Below, piece after piece: positions 39,454 to 50,563 of a stretch of DNA of 64,000 nt. The translations under genes were made by a program, and so were the position numbers. The stretch is from NCBI RefSeq assembly GCF_900167055.1, contig NZ_FUXP01000002.1, positions 62,001 to 126,000 of the forward strand. The letters run 5' to 3'. Every line of letters starts with the position of its first letter. Positions within the stretch are counted from its first letter, which is position 1. The notes beneath the pieces were generated by a model. That model did not search any database, was not told the DNA's origin, and saw only the letters and a program-made list of their open reading frames with translations. The stretch comes from Lysobacter spongiicola DSM 21749. GTDB taxonomy: Bacteria; Pseudomonadota; Gammaproteobacteria; Xanthomonadales; Xanthomonadaceae.

Positions 39454-41366
39454 TCAGCGGACTTCAACCGGCTGCTCCCGCCAGGTCTCCACCGCGCCGT
39501 CGCTGCCGTGCAGTCGCAGTCCGAGCCAATGCCGGCCCGGCTCGACTTCGCCAGGCAGCCGCACGGTGGCGGTAAAGCCGACGCGCGGATGGTTGGGATC
39601 GTTGCTGATCTGCCAGTAGTCCGCCACGCCCGGGTTCTCCAGCCCGTAGTTCGCTTCGGCCACCACCGCGCCATCGAGCAGCACTTCGACCCGCTCCAGC
39701 CCAACGCCATCACGGAACGCCCAGCCCGCAACTTGGAAGTCGCGGCCCACCGTGGCGCCGGAAACCGGTGAGTCCACCCAGGCCATCGCCGGCGTGGTGC
39801 ATGTGCCCAAAGCCGGCACCGACGCGTCCAGGCGGAACAGCAGGAAGCGCTGGCTGCCATGGTCGACGTTCACCACCCGGGGCGGCGGCAGCGGACCCAC
39901 CATGTCGCACATCCGGTGATAGCGCTTGAGCAGGTCCTTGTAGGGCACGTCGCTCGACGCCATCACCAGAAGTGCAGGCACCTCCTGCCACTCCGACCGC
40001 GGCGCTGCCTGCAGGCCCCACAGGTTCAACTGTGGCGCCCGGCCGTGCTTGTGGTTGAGCGGATGGTCCAGCACCGGAATGCGCGGGTCGCCCAACGCGA
40101 AACCGAGCTCCGCGCCGACCTTGAAGCTGCCAGCGACCACGCGCGTGCCTTCAGGCATGCGGCCGAGCTCCATGCGCGTCGCCTGGGCCAACTCGTCCCA
40201 GCCCGCGAAGTTGGAGGGGTACCACTTCTCCGCCGCCGTACGTGCGCGCAGGTCCGGGACCGACACCGCCACGTAGTATCCGAGCACCGCTACCAGTCCG
40301 GCTGCGGTGCCCATCCATGCAAGCACCCGCAGCCAGCGGGGCCAGGCAGCCAGCAACGCGGGAACCAGCGGCAGCAGCGCGAGGTAGCCCGGCAGTGGCC
40401 AATGGAAACTGACCCGCTCGGTATCGGCGAAGAACCCCAAGGCGAAGAAGCCGAGCACGACCAGCCCGCCCAGCAGGGCGAAGTAGCGCGTTGCAGGCAT
40501 TGCGCTGCGCCGGCCCCGCCACGCCGCCACCGCCATCGCCACGAACAGGACCGGGTGACCATCAATGCCTGGATGGCGATGAAGTACAGGCCCTCCCAAT
40601 GGAACGACCAGGGGTGGCGATCCACCAGCTGGAACCGCAGCCCGGCATCGGCGTTGTCGAAGTTCCATGCGACCAGCGGGGTCCATGCCGCCGCGCCGAT
40701 CGCCACCGCGGTCCATACCCGCGCATCGCGCAGCGCCCTGCGTCCCTCCGGCAACAGCAACAACGCGACGAAGCCCACGCCGATGACGGCGATGAAGCGA
40801 TAGTGGCTCAGCGCTCCGATCACCAGGCCGGTGGCCAGCTCCAGCGCGGCCAGCGCATCCACCCTACGCAGCAGCCGCGCTCCGGCGTCGATGCACAGCA
40901 GCGTGGCCAGTGCCATTGCGGCGTCCGGCAGGGCCATGAGGCCAAGCGTGCCCGCCAGCGGCAGCAACAACGCGAGTGAGCCGGCCTGCCAGCCAAACCT
41001 GTCGCCGTGCGTGCGCCTGGCGATCTTCACCACCAGCCAGGGCACCAGCGCCGCCATCAGCAGGAACGGCAGCCTCAGCCCCAAGGCGGTATCCCCACCG
41101 AGCGTGACGCCCAGCCGGGCCATCCACGCGGTCAGGCCTGGCAGATCGGAATACGCCGGTGCGAGGTGCTGCCCTTCCAGCCAATAGAAGGCCTCATCGA
41201 CGAACAGGGGCAGCCGAGCGGCGACCAGCAGCTTGACCGCGAACACCAGCACGAACAGCGCAAGGAATATGCGACGCGCGACCTCCGCGCCGGGATCCAT
41301 CCCGAAGGGCTCAACGCCTGGGTCGATAGGTGAGGGATGCGCCGGCATCCCGGGGTGTTCCCGCAT
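39454..41366 (-). pseudogene. GT-C (ArnT/PMT-like) glycosyltransferase, interrupted by one frameshift
   Basis: Two overlapping minus-strand frames make one protein of about 637 residues. The upstream frame (from 41366) has the GT83 start, VDEAFYWLEGQHLAPAYSDL with the catalytic acidic pair and many membrane helices, up to WEGLYFIAIQALMV. The downstream frame continues with VLFVAMAVAAWRGR, FHWPLPGYLALLPLVPALL, then a periplasmic tail with an Ig-like segment (VDSPVSGATVGRDFQVAGWA). The switch falls at GGG 40553-40555 (CCC on the coding strand); one extra base there restores Met-Val-Thr-Pro-Val-Leu-Phe. Such enzymes use undecaprenyl-phosphate sugars to modify lipid A or polysaccharide. A real mutation, phase change or sequencing error cannot be told apart. 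Confidence 0.85.
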
Positions 41367-41448
41367 GAAGTGTTCGCCTCGTTAAACTCGATGCCACGGG
41401 AACCGGGTCCGGTTCCCGCCCGGCAGGATCGCGCACTGGAGAGCATGA

Positions 41449-42414
<966 letters not shown>

Positions 42415-42418
42415 CACG

Positions 42419-43396
42419 GTGTTGCATGCGATCCCGCAGCGGTTGCATGCGTGGGGGCTCGCGCTGGCGCGGCCACGCGAACCCGAAGCGCTCCCGGCCC
42501 GGTTCGACCGGCGCCGGGTCTATGTGTTGCCGACGCGCTTCGGCCTGTTCTACGCGGTCCTGCTCCTGGCGATGCTGCTGGGAGCACTGAACTACAACAA
42601 CAATCCGGCCCTCCTGCTGGGCCTGCTGCTGGCCGGCGCGGGGCTGGCAAGCCTGGTGGCCACCCAGCTCCAGCTCACCGGCCTGTCGATCGTCGCGCTG
42701 GAAGCCGAACCGGTTCCCGCCGGCGACGACCTGGTACTGCGCATCCATGCCAAGGCGCAGGACGGCCGGGCCCGCCGGGGTCTGCAGGTACAGCTGGAAC
42801 CGGGCGCGGCCGGCACCTCCACCGACCACGCCATCCTCCGGCTGCTGCAGGGCAACGGCGAGGCGGACCTGCGGATCCCCACCTCCCAGCGCGGCTGGCT
42901 GGACCTGCCCCGCCTGCGCGTCTGGAGCATCCGCCCTCTCGGCCTGGCGCGGGCATGGGCCTATGTGTGGCCACAGGCGCCGCTGCTGGTGTATCCGCGG
43001 CCGGAATCCGACGGCCCTCCGCTGCCCCTGGGCTCGGGCGATCGTGTCCAGAGCCGTCTGCACCCGAGCGGCGACGATGTCCACCACCTGCGAAGCTACC
43101 GGCGCGGCGACTCGCGCCGTGCGATTGCCTGGAAGCCCTCGGCACGCCGGGACACCTTGCTGGTGCGAGAGTACGAAGAGCCGTTGGGTGCGGACGTGGT
43201 GCTCGACTGGCACGCCACCGGCCAGGCACCGGTCGAGAACCGCATCTCTCGACTTGCGCGATGGGTGGACGAAGCCGAACGCGACGGCCGGCGCTACCGG
43301 CTGGCGCTACCGAACCAGCCCTCGCTTGGCCCCGACCACGGGCCCGTCCACCGCCACGCCTGCCTTCGTGCACTCGCTCTGATGCCGCATGGCTGA
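42419..43396 (+). CDS. DUF58 membrane protein
   Basis: A 325-residue protein with two adjacent hydrophobic helices (GLFYAVLLLAMLLGALNY and PALLLGLLLAGAGLASLVA) and a cytoplasmic or periplasmic beta domain, then the DUF58 signature YRRGDSRRAIAWKPSARR, DTLLVREYEEP. The start is GTG at 42419, 5 bases after the MoxR stop. It overlaps the transglutaminase gene by 8 bases. DUF58 proteins are taken to be substrates or partners of MoxR; the DUF58/VWA fold can bind metal. Precise function is unknown. Confidence 0.88.
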   Translation: MLHAIPQRLHAWGLALARPREPEALPARFDRRRVYVLPTRFGLFYAVLLLAMLLGALNYNNNPALLLGLLLAGAGLASLVATQLQLTGLSIVALEAEPVPAGDDLVLRIHAKAQDGRARRGLQVQLEPGAAGTSTDHAILRLLQGNGEADLRIPTSQRGWLDLPRLRVWSIRPLGLARAWAYVWPQAPLLVYPRPESDGPPLPLGSGDRVQSRLHPSGDDVHHLRSYRRGDSRRAIAWKPSARRDTLLVREYEEPLGADVVLDWHATGQAPVENRISRLARWVDEAERDGRRYRLALPNQPSLGPDHGPVHRHACLRALALMPHG

Positions 43397-45356
43397 CTCC
43401 CTGCCACCGCAAATGCTGGACCGTGGCAGCCGCGCCTGGACCCTGGCAGCCGGGGCGGCGTGCCTGCTCCCCTTGCTGCTGCAATTGCCCGGTGCGCTGG
43501 GCACGCTCATCGGTGTGGCGGCGGTCGTGGTCGCGGCGCTGTCCTGGCGGCGGCCATTGCACGTCGTCCTGCGGGTGCTGGTCGCCCTGGCGGTACTTGG
43601 CGCCGTGGTCGGCATGTCCGGCCTCAACTTCGGCCGGGACACCGGAGCAGCAGTGCTGGCTGCGATGCTGGCGGTGAAGCCGGCGGAAACCTTCAGCCTC
43701 AGGGACGCCCGCAGCCTGATCGGGTTCGCCCTGTTCGCACCGTTCGGCGCATTCCTGCTCGACCAGGGTCCGCTGTCGCTCGTGCTGGGCCTGGCGGGCG
43801 CGGCCTTGGCGCTGGGCGCCCTGCTGCAGCTCGCGGACCTGGAGTCGGGTGAGGCGGACGAAGGGATACCCGCCGCGCGGATGCTGGGCGTGGCGCGGCT
43901 GCTCGCCATCGGGCTCCCGCTGGCGCTGGCCGCATTCTGGTTGTTCCCTCGCCTCGGCTCGCCCCTGTGGGGGGTGCCGGAGCGCGCGCTGGCGCGGCCG
44001 GGTTTGTCGGACGAGATGAGCCCCGGGCAGTGGATCGACCTGATGGCGGACGACGCGCCGGCACTGCGGGTCCGGTTTGCCGGCCGCCCCCCGCTGAAGT
44101 CGCAGATGTACTGGCGCGGGCCGGTGCTTTGGCATTTCGACGGTCGCACCTGGTCGCAATCGCGCTGGCTGGCCAACCTGCCGCCGGCACCGGTCGTGCA
44201 TGAGGACGAGGCGTGGGAGTACGAGGTCGAGATCGAGCCGACCGACCGCCACCAGCTGGTGGCCCTCGACCTGCCGGTTGCGGCGCCGGACGGTGCCCAC
44301 CTGGCCCACGACCACCAGTTGTTCACCCCGCGCCCGCTGACGGCGCTGACCCGATGGCGGATGCGCTCGTCACCGCCGGCAGTCTACGACCCCGAACTGC
44401 GGCCCGCGCTGCGCCGCGCCGCGCTTTTATTGCCGGAAGGATTCAATCCGCGCACCCACGCGCTCGCCCGCCAGTGGCGCGCCGAAATGGGGGGCGACGA
44501 TGCCGCCATCGCGCAACGGGCGATGGACTGGATCCGCGAGGAGTTCTCCTACACGCTCACCACGCCGCTGCCAGGCCGCCACTCGGTGGACGAGTTCCTG
44601 TTCGACGAGCAGGCCGGCTTCTGCGAACACTTCAGCTCGTCCTATGTCGTACTGATGCGGGCCGCCGGCATCCCGGCGCGCGTGGTCACCGGTTACGTGG
44701 GCGGCTATCGCAACCCATTGGGGGACTACTGGCTGGTGCGCCGCATGGATGCCCATGCCTGGGCGGAAATCTGGCTAGCGGACCGCGGGTGGGTCCGGAT
44801 GGACCCGACCTCGGCGGTCGCACCCGAACGCATCCTCGACACGCTCGACGACCGGCTTCCCGGTGGCGGACTGCTCGGCGACATGTTCGGCGAAGGCGGG
44901 GGGGTCCTCGACCTGGCCGACCTCCTCCGCAGCGGCTGGAACGACATGGTCCTGGGATTCGATGCCGAACGGCAGGCACGCCTGCTGCGTCCGCTTGGCG
45001 TCGGGCGCCTGGACGGGATGCGGCTGGGAATGCTATTCGCCATGGCAGCGCTGCTGGGGCTGCTGTGGATGGTGTGGCTCAGCCGTCGCGGTGAGCGACA
45101 ACCCGACCCCGTCCTGCGCGCCTGGCACGCGCTCGACCGGCGCTATCGGAAGCTGGGGCTGGGTCGGGAACCCGACGAGCCCGCACTGGCGTGGGCTGAA
45201 CGGGTCAGCCTCGCCCGGCCCGGCAAGGCCGATGTACTGCGCCAGCTCAGCCGACGTTTCAGCGATTGGCGGTACGCTAGCGATCAGCCGGGCGCCGCGC
45301 GGTCGCGTGAATCGAAGGAGCTGGTTCGCGCGCTACGGGCACACCGCCCGGATTGA
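43389..45356 (+). CDS. TgpA-like membrane transglutaminase-domain protein
   Basis: A 655-residue protein: about six N-terminal membrane helices (residues 15-200), a periplasmic transglutaminase-like domain with the triad Cys (AGFCEHFSSSYVVLMRAAG), His (MDAHAWAEIWL) and Asp (RMDPTSAV), one further helix (GMLFAMAALLGLLWMVWL) and a cytoplasmic C-terminal helical tail (DUF4129-like; PVLRAWHALDRRYRKLGLG). TgpA of Pseudomonas aeruginosa has this design and is important for viability there; the substrate in the envelope is unknown. It is the last gene of the MoxR-DUF58-TgpA set. Confidence 0.92.
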   Translation: MADSLPPQMLDRGSRAWTLAAGAACLLPLLLQLPGALGTLIGVAAVVVAALSWRRPLHVVLRVLVALAVLGAVVGMSGLNFGRDTGAAVLAAMLAVKPAETFSLRDARSLIGFALFAPFGAFLLDQGPLSLVLGLAGAALALGALLQLADLESGEADEGIPAARMLGVARLLAIGLPLALAAFWLFPRLGSPLWGVPERALARPGLSDEMSPGQWIDLMADDAPALRVRFAGRPPLKSQMYWRGPVLWHFDGRTWSQSRWLANLPPAPVVHEDEAWEYEVEIEPTDRHQLVALDLPVAAPDGAHLAHDHQLFTPRPLTALTRWRMRSSPPAVYDPELRPALRRAALLLPEGFNPRTHALARQWRAEMGGDDAAIAQRAMDWIREEFSYTLTTPLPGRHSVDEFLFDEQAGFCEHFSSSYVVLMRAAGIPARVVTGYVGGYRNPLGDYWLVRRMDAHAWAEIWLADRGWVRMDPTSAVAPERILDTLDDRLPGGGLLGDMFGEGGGVLDLADLLRSGWNDMVLGFDAERQARLLRPLGVGRLDGMRLGMLFAMAALLGLLWMVWLSRRGERQPDPVLRAWHALDRRYRKLGLGREPDEPALAWAERVSLARPGKADVLRQLSRRFSDWRYASDQPGAARSRESKELVRALRAHRPD

Positions 45357-45389
45357 TGGCCGACGGGCATCCCTCCACAGGAGAATCCG

Positions 45390-45878
45390 ATGATGAAGGT
45401 CCGCACCGCAACGATCGCCCTGGCCACGGCCCTGCTGGCCGCCTGCGCAAGCCAGCCCAAACCGTTACAGGGCGAGTTCGCGCCGATGACGCCGCGCGAG
45501 GCGGCCGACACCGACCGCACCGGCCTGATGGTCCGGTGGGGCGGCCGGATCGTCGACGTCGAGCCGCTGCCCGATCGCACCTGTTTCGAAATGATCTCCA
45601 CCCGGCTGTCGGTCACCGGCCGGCCGTACTGGGCGAGTGACGACATCGGTGGCCGTTTCATCGCCTGCCGCACCGGCTTCTACGACCCCGCACTGTTCGA
45701 GACCAACCGCGAGGTCACGTTCACCGGGCGCATCGATGGTTACGAGAACCGCAGGATCGGCGAATACGATTACCGCCTGCCGCGGGTAGCTGCAGACGTG
45801 GTCTACCTGTGGCCCGTCCGCGAACGCGTCGACGTGGTGACGCGTCCGGCGCCGTGGCCTTGGTGGGGGTGGTGGTAA
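45390..45878 (+). CDS. Slp-family outer-membrane lipoprotein
   Basis: A 162-residue lipoprotein. The signal peptide ends with lipobox LLAAC (Cys19). The mature part has MVRWGGRIVDVEPLPDRTCF and GRPYWASDDIGGRFIACRTG, the Slp core, and ends in an unusual Trp-rich PWPWWGWW. Two Cys residues in the mature protein may form a disulfide. E. coli Slp is a starvation- and acid-inducible outer-membrane lipoprotein of unknown activity. AGGAG lies 7 bases before the ATG at 45390. It is convergent with the HIT gene 25 bases away; no terminator is seen between. Confidence 0.9.
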   Translation: MMKVRTATIALATALLAACASQPKPLQGEFAPMTPREAADTDRTGLMVRWGGRIVDVEPLPDRTCFEMISTRLSVTGRPYWASDDIGGRFIACRTGFYDPALFETNREVTFTGRIDGYENRRIGEYDYRLPRVAADVVYLWPVRERVDVVTRPAPWPWWGWW

Positions 45879-45903
45879 GCGGGGTCCGACCCGTCCCGCA
45901 GGA

Positions 45904-46269
45904 TCAGGCCGGGGTGCCGAAGCGCCCCAGCTGGGCACCTGCGAGCAGGTGCAGGTGGATCTGGAACACGGTCTGCCCGCCGTGTCCGTTGCAGTTCATG
46001 ACCACCCGGTAGCCGTCCTCCGCCAGCCCCTCGCGGCGTGCATACGCGGCGGCGGCATGGACCAGCCGCCCCACCAGCGACGCCTGGTCTGGAGAGAGCG
46101 CATCCAGCGTGGCGATCGGCGTCTTCGGTACGAACAGCACGTGCACCGGCGCCTGCGGCGAAATGTCCCGGAACGCGATCAGGTCGTCATCCTCGTAGAC
46201 GATGTCGGCGGGGATCTCGCGGCGGATGATCTTCCCGAAGATGGTGTCGTCGGTGGCGTTGTCGCTCAT
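45904..46269 (-). CDS. HIT-family nucleotide-binding protein with altered triad
   Basis: A 121-residue HINT-like protein with DDTIFGKIIRREIPADIVYE, FRDISPQAPVHVLFVPK and NCNGHGGQTVF. The histidine triad reads Gln-Ile-His-Leu-His-Leu-Leu instead of His-x-His-x-His: the first His is Gln, while the middle, nucleophilic His is kept. HINT proteins hydrolyse nucleoside phosphoramidates. Activity is probably retained but could be altered. It is in the same direction as recR, ybaB and dnaX, 40 bases after recR. Confidence 0.88.
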   Translation of the reverse strand: MSDNATDDTIFGKIIRREIPADIVYEDDDLIAFRDISPQAPVHVLFVPKTPIATLDALSPDQASLVGRLVHAAAAYARREGLAEDGYRVVMNCNGHGGQTVFQIHLHLLAGAQLGRFGTPA

Positions 46270-46309
46270 CGCATGCTCCGGTCGTGGGGATTCGGTTGTC
46301 GGGCCCTGC

Positions 46310-46906
46310 TCAGCCCATCTCGCTGCGGGTGCCGAAGGCATGCGACAGCGTGCCGCGGTCGACGTACTCCAGCTCCCCTCCGAGGGGTACGCCATGGGCC
46401 AGCCGGCTCGGCCTGATGCCGTGCTGGCGCGCCAGCTGCCCGATGTAGTGCGCCGTCGCCTCGCCTTCCACGGTCGGGTTGGTGGCGATGATCACTTCGG
46501 CGACCTCGCCTTCCGCCAGGCGCGCGGCCAGCCGGTCCAGGCCCAGCTCGGCCGGGCCGATGCCATCGAGCGGGCTCAGGCGGCCCTGCAGCACGTAGTA
46601 CAGCCCGCGATAACCGGTCGCGTCTTCGATCGCGAGGCGATCGGCGGGTGACTCGACCACGCACAGCTGCTGCACGTCGCGGCTGGCGCTGGCGCAGGTC
46701 GGACAGATCTCGTCCTCGCTGAAGTCGCGGCAGCGGGCGCAGTGGCCGATCCTGTCGACCGCCGCGGCAAGTGCGTCGGCGAGTCGCTGCCCTCCGGTCC
46801 GCTCCCGTTCGAGCAGGTGGTAGGCCATGCGCTGGGCGGACTTCCGCCCCACGCCCGGCAGCACTCGCAGGGCTTCGATCAGTTGCTCAAGCAGTGGCGA
46901 GCTCAC
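46310..46906 (-). CDS. recR: Recombination protein RecR
   Basis: A 198-residue protein with the helix-hairpin-helix [20 protein letters not shown], a four-Cys zinc finger ([16 protein letters not shown]) and a Toprim domain ([20 protein letters not shown]). It works with RecO (also in this window) in RecA loading at gaps. It follows ybaB by 6 bases in the conserved dnaX-ybaB-recR order. Confidence 0.97.
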   Translation of the reverse strand: MSSPLLEQLIEALRVLPGVGRKSAQRMAYHLLERERTGGQRLADALAAAVDRIGHCARCRDFSEDEICPTCASASRDVQQLCVVESPADRLAIEDATGYRGLYYVLQGRLSPLDGIGPAELGLDRLAARLAEGEVAEVIIATNPTVEGEATAHYIGQLARQHGIRPSRLAHGVPLGGELEYVDRGTLSHAFGTRSEMG

Positions 46907-46912
46907 GCCGGA

Positions 46913-47233
46913 TCAGAACGGCAGTTTCATGCCCGGCGGCAACTGCATGCCGGCGGTGGCGCTGCCCATCTTCTCCTGCGATGCCTCGTTGACCTTGTTC
47001 ACGGCGTCGTTGATCGCCGCGGCGACCAGGTCCTCGGCCATCTCGGGGTCGGAGATCACGCTGGGATCGATGCGGACCTTGCGGCACTCCATCCGGCCGG
47101 TCAGCGTCACGCTCACCATGCCGCCGCCGGCGTTGCCGGTGACTTCGATGCCGGCCAGTTCTTCCTGCGCGCGCTGCATGTTTTCCTGCATCTTCTGCGC
47201 TTGCTGCATGAGTTGGGCGATGTTTCCGCGCAT
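46913..47233 (-). CDS. ybaB: YbaB/EbfC nucleoid-associated protein
   Basis: A 106-residue protein: an N-terminal helix ([20 protein letters not shown]), the central strands [16 protein letters not shown]-like ([17 protein letters not shown]), and a Met/Pro-rich tail. It forms DNA-binding dimers with a tweezer shape. The start at 47233 gives the usual length. It sits between dnaX and recR as in most bacteria. Confidence 0.95.
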   Translation of the reverse strand: MRGNIAQLMQQAQKMQENMQRAQEELAGIEVTGNAGGGMVSVTLTGRMECRKVRIDPSVISDPEMAEDLVAAAINDAVNKVNEASQEKMGSATAGMQLPPGMKLPF

Positions 47234-47316
47234 GTCGTTTGCTCGTGTTGGGTGGGAGCCCGCACTGGGCAGGCGGTAAGGCATTGATGAAGGCGGCCGG
47301 TGCCGACCTCAAGGGG

Positions 47317-49074
47317 TCAATGGTCGTCGAGTGGCCGGATCGAATCGGGCACCAGTTTCGCACCATGCTGCTGGATCAGGTGCTGGACCTGGGGATCGTT
47401 CATGAATACCTGCTCGGCCTTGGCCTGGCGCTCGTCGCGTGCACGCTGGTTCCGCTCGCGGACCGAATCGCCCGCGCCGTCGGCCTCTTCGAACCGCAAC
47501 CGGGGGGCGCCGCCAAACACCCCTTCCAGGGCCTTCGCGATCTGCTCCACCAGCGCAGGTTTCCGCAGGAGCTCGTCCTCCGGCGAAAGCGCCAGCACGA
47601 GTTCGCCGCCGCTGCAGGCCACGAAGCCGCAGTGTTCGGCAAGTACCCGTACCGGGCCCTTGAGGCCACTGCTGGTGACCCATGAGTGCCAGTCGTCCGC
47701 ATCGGCGATCAAGCCGGTACCGCCCTTGGATATCGGCACGGGCGCGGGAGTGGACGACGGAACGGGCGGCGACGACGCAACCGGCTCGGCTGCCTGCACC
47801 TGCTGCACTCGCTTTGGCTCTGGCTCCGGCCCCGCAGTGGCTTCGGGAGCCGGCGCCTCCTCCCGTGACTCCATCGCTGGCCGGGAAGCGGCCTCGCTTG
47901 AAGGTGCTTCCGCTGCTGCTGGCGCCGTCGCCTTGATGCTTCCCTGCCCGGCGCCACGGGAGCCCGCCGACGGTGCCGGTCGGGCAACATCTTCACCTGC
48001 GGGCCGGAAGGCCAGCATCCGCAGCACGGTCATCTCGAATCCCGAACGCGGGCTCGGCGCCAATGGCAGGTCGCGGCGGCCGTGCAGCGCCATCTGGTAC
48101 CAGAGCTGCACCAGCTCCGCAGGCACCTGGCCGGCGAGGCCTATAGTGTCAATACCGTCACCGTCGACCGCTGCCGCCGGCACCAGCTGCCGGACCTGTA
48201 CCCGGTGCAGCGCTTCGGCCAGCGCATCCAGCACGCTGCCCCAGTCGGGCGAGAACTCGGCCAGCGTCCCGACTTCGGAGAGCAGGCGCTCGCCGTCGCC
48301 GCCAGCCAGGGCATCCAGCAGCGCACCCACCCGGGAGCGGTCCACGCTTCCGAGCATCCCGGCCACCGCGCTTTCGGTCAGCTGGCCGCCGGTATAGGCG
48401 ATGGCCTGGTCGAGCAGCGAAAGTCCGTCACGCAGGCTGCCGTCGGCGGCCTTGCTGAGCTCACGGACGGCGCCGGGCTCGACTTCGATCGCCTCGGCCT
48501 CGAGGATCCTTTCGATCTGCCCGCCGATCTGCTGCTCGTCCAGGCGCTTGAGGTTGAACTGGAGGCAGCGCGAGAGCACCGTCACCGGCAGCTTCTCCGG
48601 ATCGGTGGTGGCGAGCAGGAACTTAACGTGCCCGGGCGGCTCCTCCAGCGTCTTGAGCAGCGCGTTGAACGCCGCCTTCGACAGCATGTGCACCTCGTCG
48701 ATGAGGTAGACCTTCACCCGCCCCCGGGAGGGCATGTACTGGGCGTTGTCGATCAGGTCGCGGACATCGTCGACACCGGTGTTGGAAGCGGCATCGATTT
48801 CAAGCAGGTCGATGAAGCGGCCGGCATCGATGTCCTTGCAGGAGTTGCACTCGCCGCAAGGGTCGGCCGAAGTGCCCTGTTCGCAGTTCAGCGACTTGGC
48901 GAAGATGCGGGCGATGGTGGTCTTGCCGACGCCGCGGGTGCCGCTGAACAGGAACGCGTGGTGCACCCGGCCGCTGTCGAGTGCGTTGGTGAGGGCCCGC
49001 ACCACGTGCTCCTGCCCGACCAGTTCGGCGAAGCGCCTGGGGCGCCATTTTCGGGCGAGGACAAGGTAGGACAT
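47317..49074 (-). CDS. dnaX: DNA polymerase III subunit tau/gamma
   Basis: A 585-residue clamp-loader motor. Residues 1-370 are the AAA+ part: HAFLFSGTRGVGKTTIARIF (Walker A), a zinc module with CGECNSC, YLIDEVHMLSKAAFNALLKT (Walker B) and LSRCLQFNLKRL. The remainder is a Pro/Ala/Glu-rich linker and a C-terminal tau domain (WHSWVTSSGLKGPVRVLAEH). It is a little shorter than in E. coli (643). No A-rich slippery site for making gamma by frameshift was seen. The start is MSYLVLARKWRPRRF at 49074; upstream extensions lack similarity. Confidence 0.96.
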   Translation of the reverse strand: MSYLVLARKWRPRRFAELVGQEHVVRALTNALDSGRVHHAFLFSGTRGVGKTTIARIFAKSLNCEQGTSADPCGECNSCKDIDAGRFIDLLEIDAASNTGVDDVRDLIDNAQYMPSRGRVKVYLIDEVHMLSKAAFNALLKTLEEPPGHVKFLLATTDPEKLPVTVLSRCLQFNLKRLDEQQIGGQIERILEAEAIEVEPGAVRELSKAADGSLRDGLSLLDQAIAYTGGQLTESAVAGMLGSVDRSRVGALLDALAGGDGERLLSEVGTLAEFSPDWGSVLDALAEALHRVQVRQLVPAAAVDGDGIDTIGLAGQVPAELVQLWYQMALHGRRDLPLAPSPRSGFEMTVLRMLAFRPAGEDVARPAPSAGSRGAGQGSIKATAPAAAEAPSSEAASRPAMESREEAPAPEATAGPEPEPKRVQQVQAAEPVASSPPVPSSTPAPVPISKGGTGLIADADDWHSWVTSSGLKGPVRVLAEHCGFVACSGGELVLALSPEDELLRKPALVEQIAKALEGVFGGAPRLRFEEADGAGDSVRERNQRARDERQAKAEQVFMNDPQVQHLIQQHGAKLVPDSIRPLDDH

Positions 49075-49188
49075 CGAGGCCTTCGGTTCTGCGACGGGAA
49101 TCGGCGGCGGGCGGGCGGGCGCACCGCCGCGACGGGTCCGGCCATTGTGCCACGGCCCCCGGCGTTCACTGCGCGGGCATCTTTCCCC

Positions 49189-49217
49189 TTGTCCGCCGGC
49201 CCCGCCAACGCTAGACT
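49189..49217 (+). promoter_or_regulatory. Sigma-70 promoter candidate for tRNA-Ser(GGA)
   Basis: TTGTCC (49189-49194), 17 bases, TAGACT (49212-49217). It starts transcription about 50 bases before the tRNA. The other tRNA-Ser gene in this window has the same -35 and spacing. Confidence 0.5.
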
Positions 49218-49272
49218 TTGCGGCCCTGCTGGCGGCCGGATGCCGCGAGCGGGGCCTGCGTGGTTCAGGTGC

Positions 49273-49365
49273 GGAGAGGTGTCCGAGTGGTTGAAGGAGC
49301 ACGCCTGGAAAGTGTGTAAGCGTCTAAACCGCGCTTCGGGGGTTCGAATCCCCCTCTCTCCGCCA
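49273..49365 (+). tRNA. tRNA-Ser(GGA)
   Basis: A 93-nt class II tRNA with encoded CCA. The acceptor GGAGAGG pairs with TCTCTCC (one G-T pair), the anticodon loop in CCTGGAAAGTG gives GGA, a long variable arm follows, and the T-arm is GGGGG-TTCGAAT-CCCCC. The discriminator is G, as required by seryl-tRNA synthetase. The 198 bases between the dnaX start and this gene hold only its promoter. Confidence 0.97.
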
Positions 49366-49400
49366 GTTCCACGTCAGCAGCAACGCCAGCAACAGTCCAT

Positions 49401-49511
49401 GGTGGCCCCGTCGGCCCCTCGCGACGCTAGGCCGAAAACTCCGCCAGGGCCGGAAGGCAGCAACGGTATTGGCTGACGCGGGCGCCGAGGCAAGTTGGCG
49501 GGGCTACCGCC
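49401..49511 (+). ncRNA. ffs: 4.5S RNA of the signal recognition particle
   Basis: The Ffh-binding apical motif is clear: CAGGGCCGGAAGGCAGCA (about 49445-49462) corresponds to the GGTCAGGTCCGGAAGGAAGC region of E. coli. The ends pair perfectly over 10 bp (GGTGGCCCCG at 49401-49410 with CGGGGCTACC at 49499-49508, one G-T). GACGCTA after the 5' arm and TGACGCGGGCGCCG before the 3' arm also fit the E. coli RNA. A GCCTTTTT run ends it. With Ffh and FtsY it targets membrane proteins during translation. It follows tRNA-Ser by 35 bases and may be processed from the same transcript. Location near dnaX-ybaB-recR is common. Confidence 0.93.
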
Positions 49512-49537
49512 TTTTTGGGGCGCGCCGGCGGCCCGTT

Positions 49538-50559
<1,022 letters not shown>

Positions 50560-50563
<4 letters not shown>

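Noticed and set aside
39454-40716. Two independent genes instead of one frameshifted glycosyltransferase
   Set aside because: The downstream part begins within a membrane helix and its sequence continues the upstream part exactly after one base is added; it has no start or ribosome binding site suited to a separate protein.
47317-49074. Programmed frameshift producing a gamma form of DnaX
   Set aside because: No A-AAA-AAG or similar slippery run with a following hairpin was found in the coding strand.
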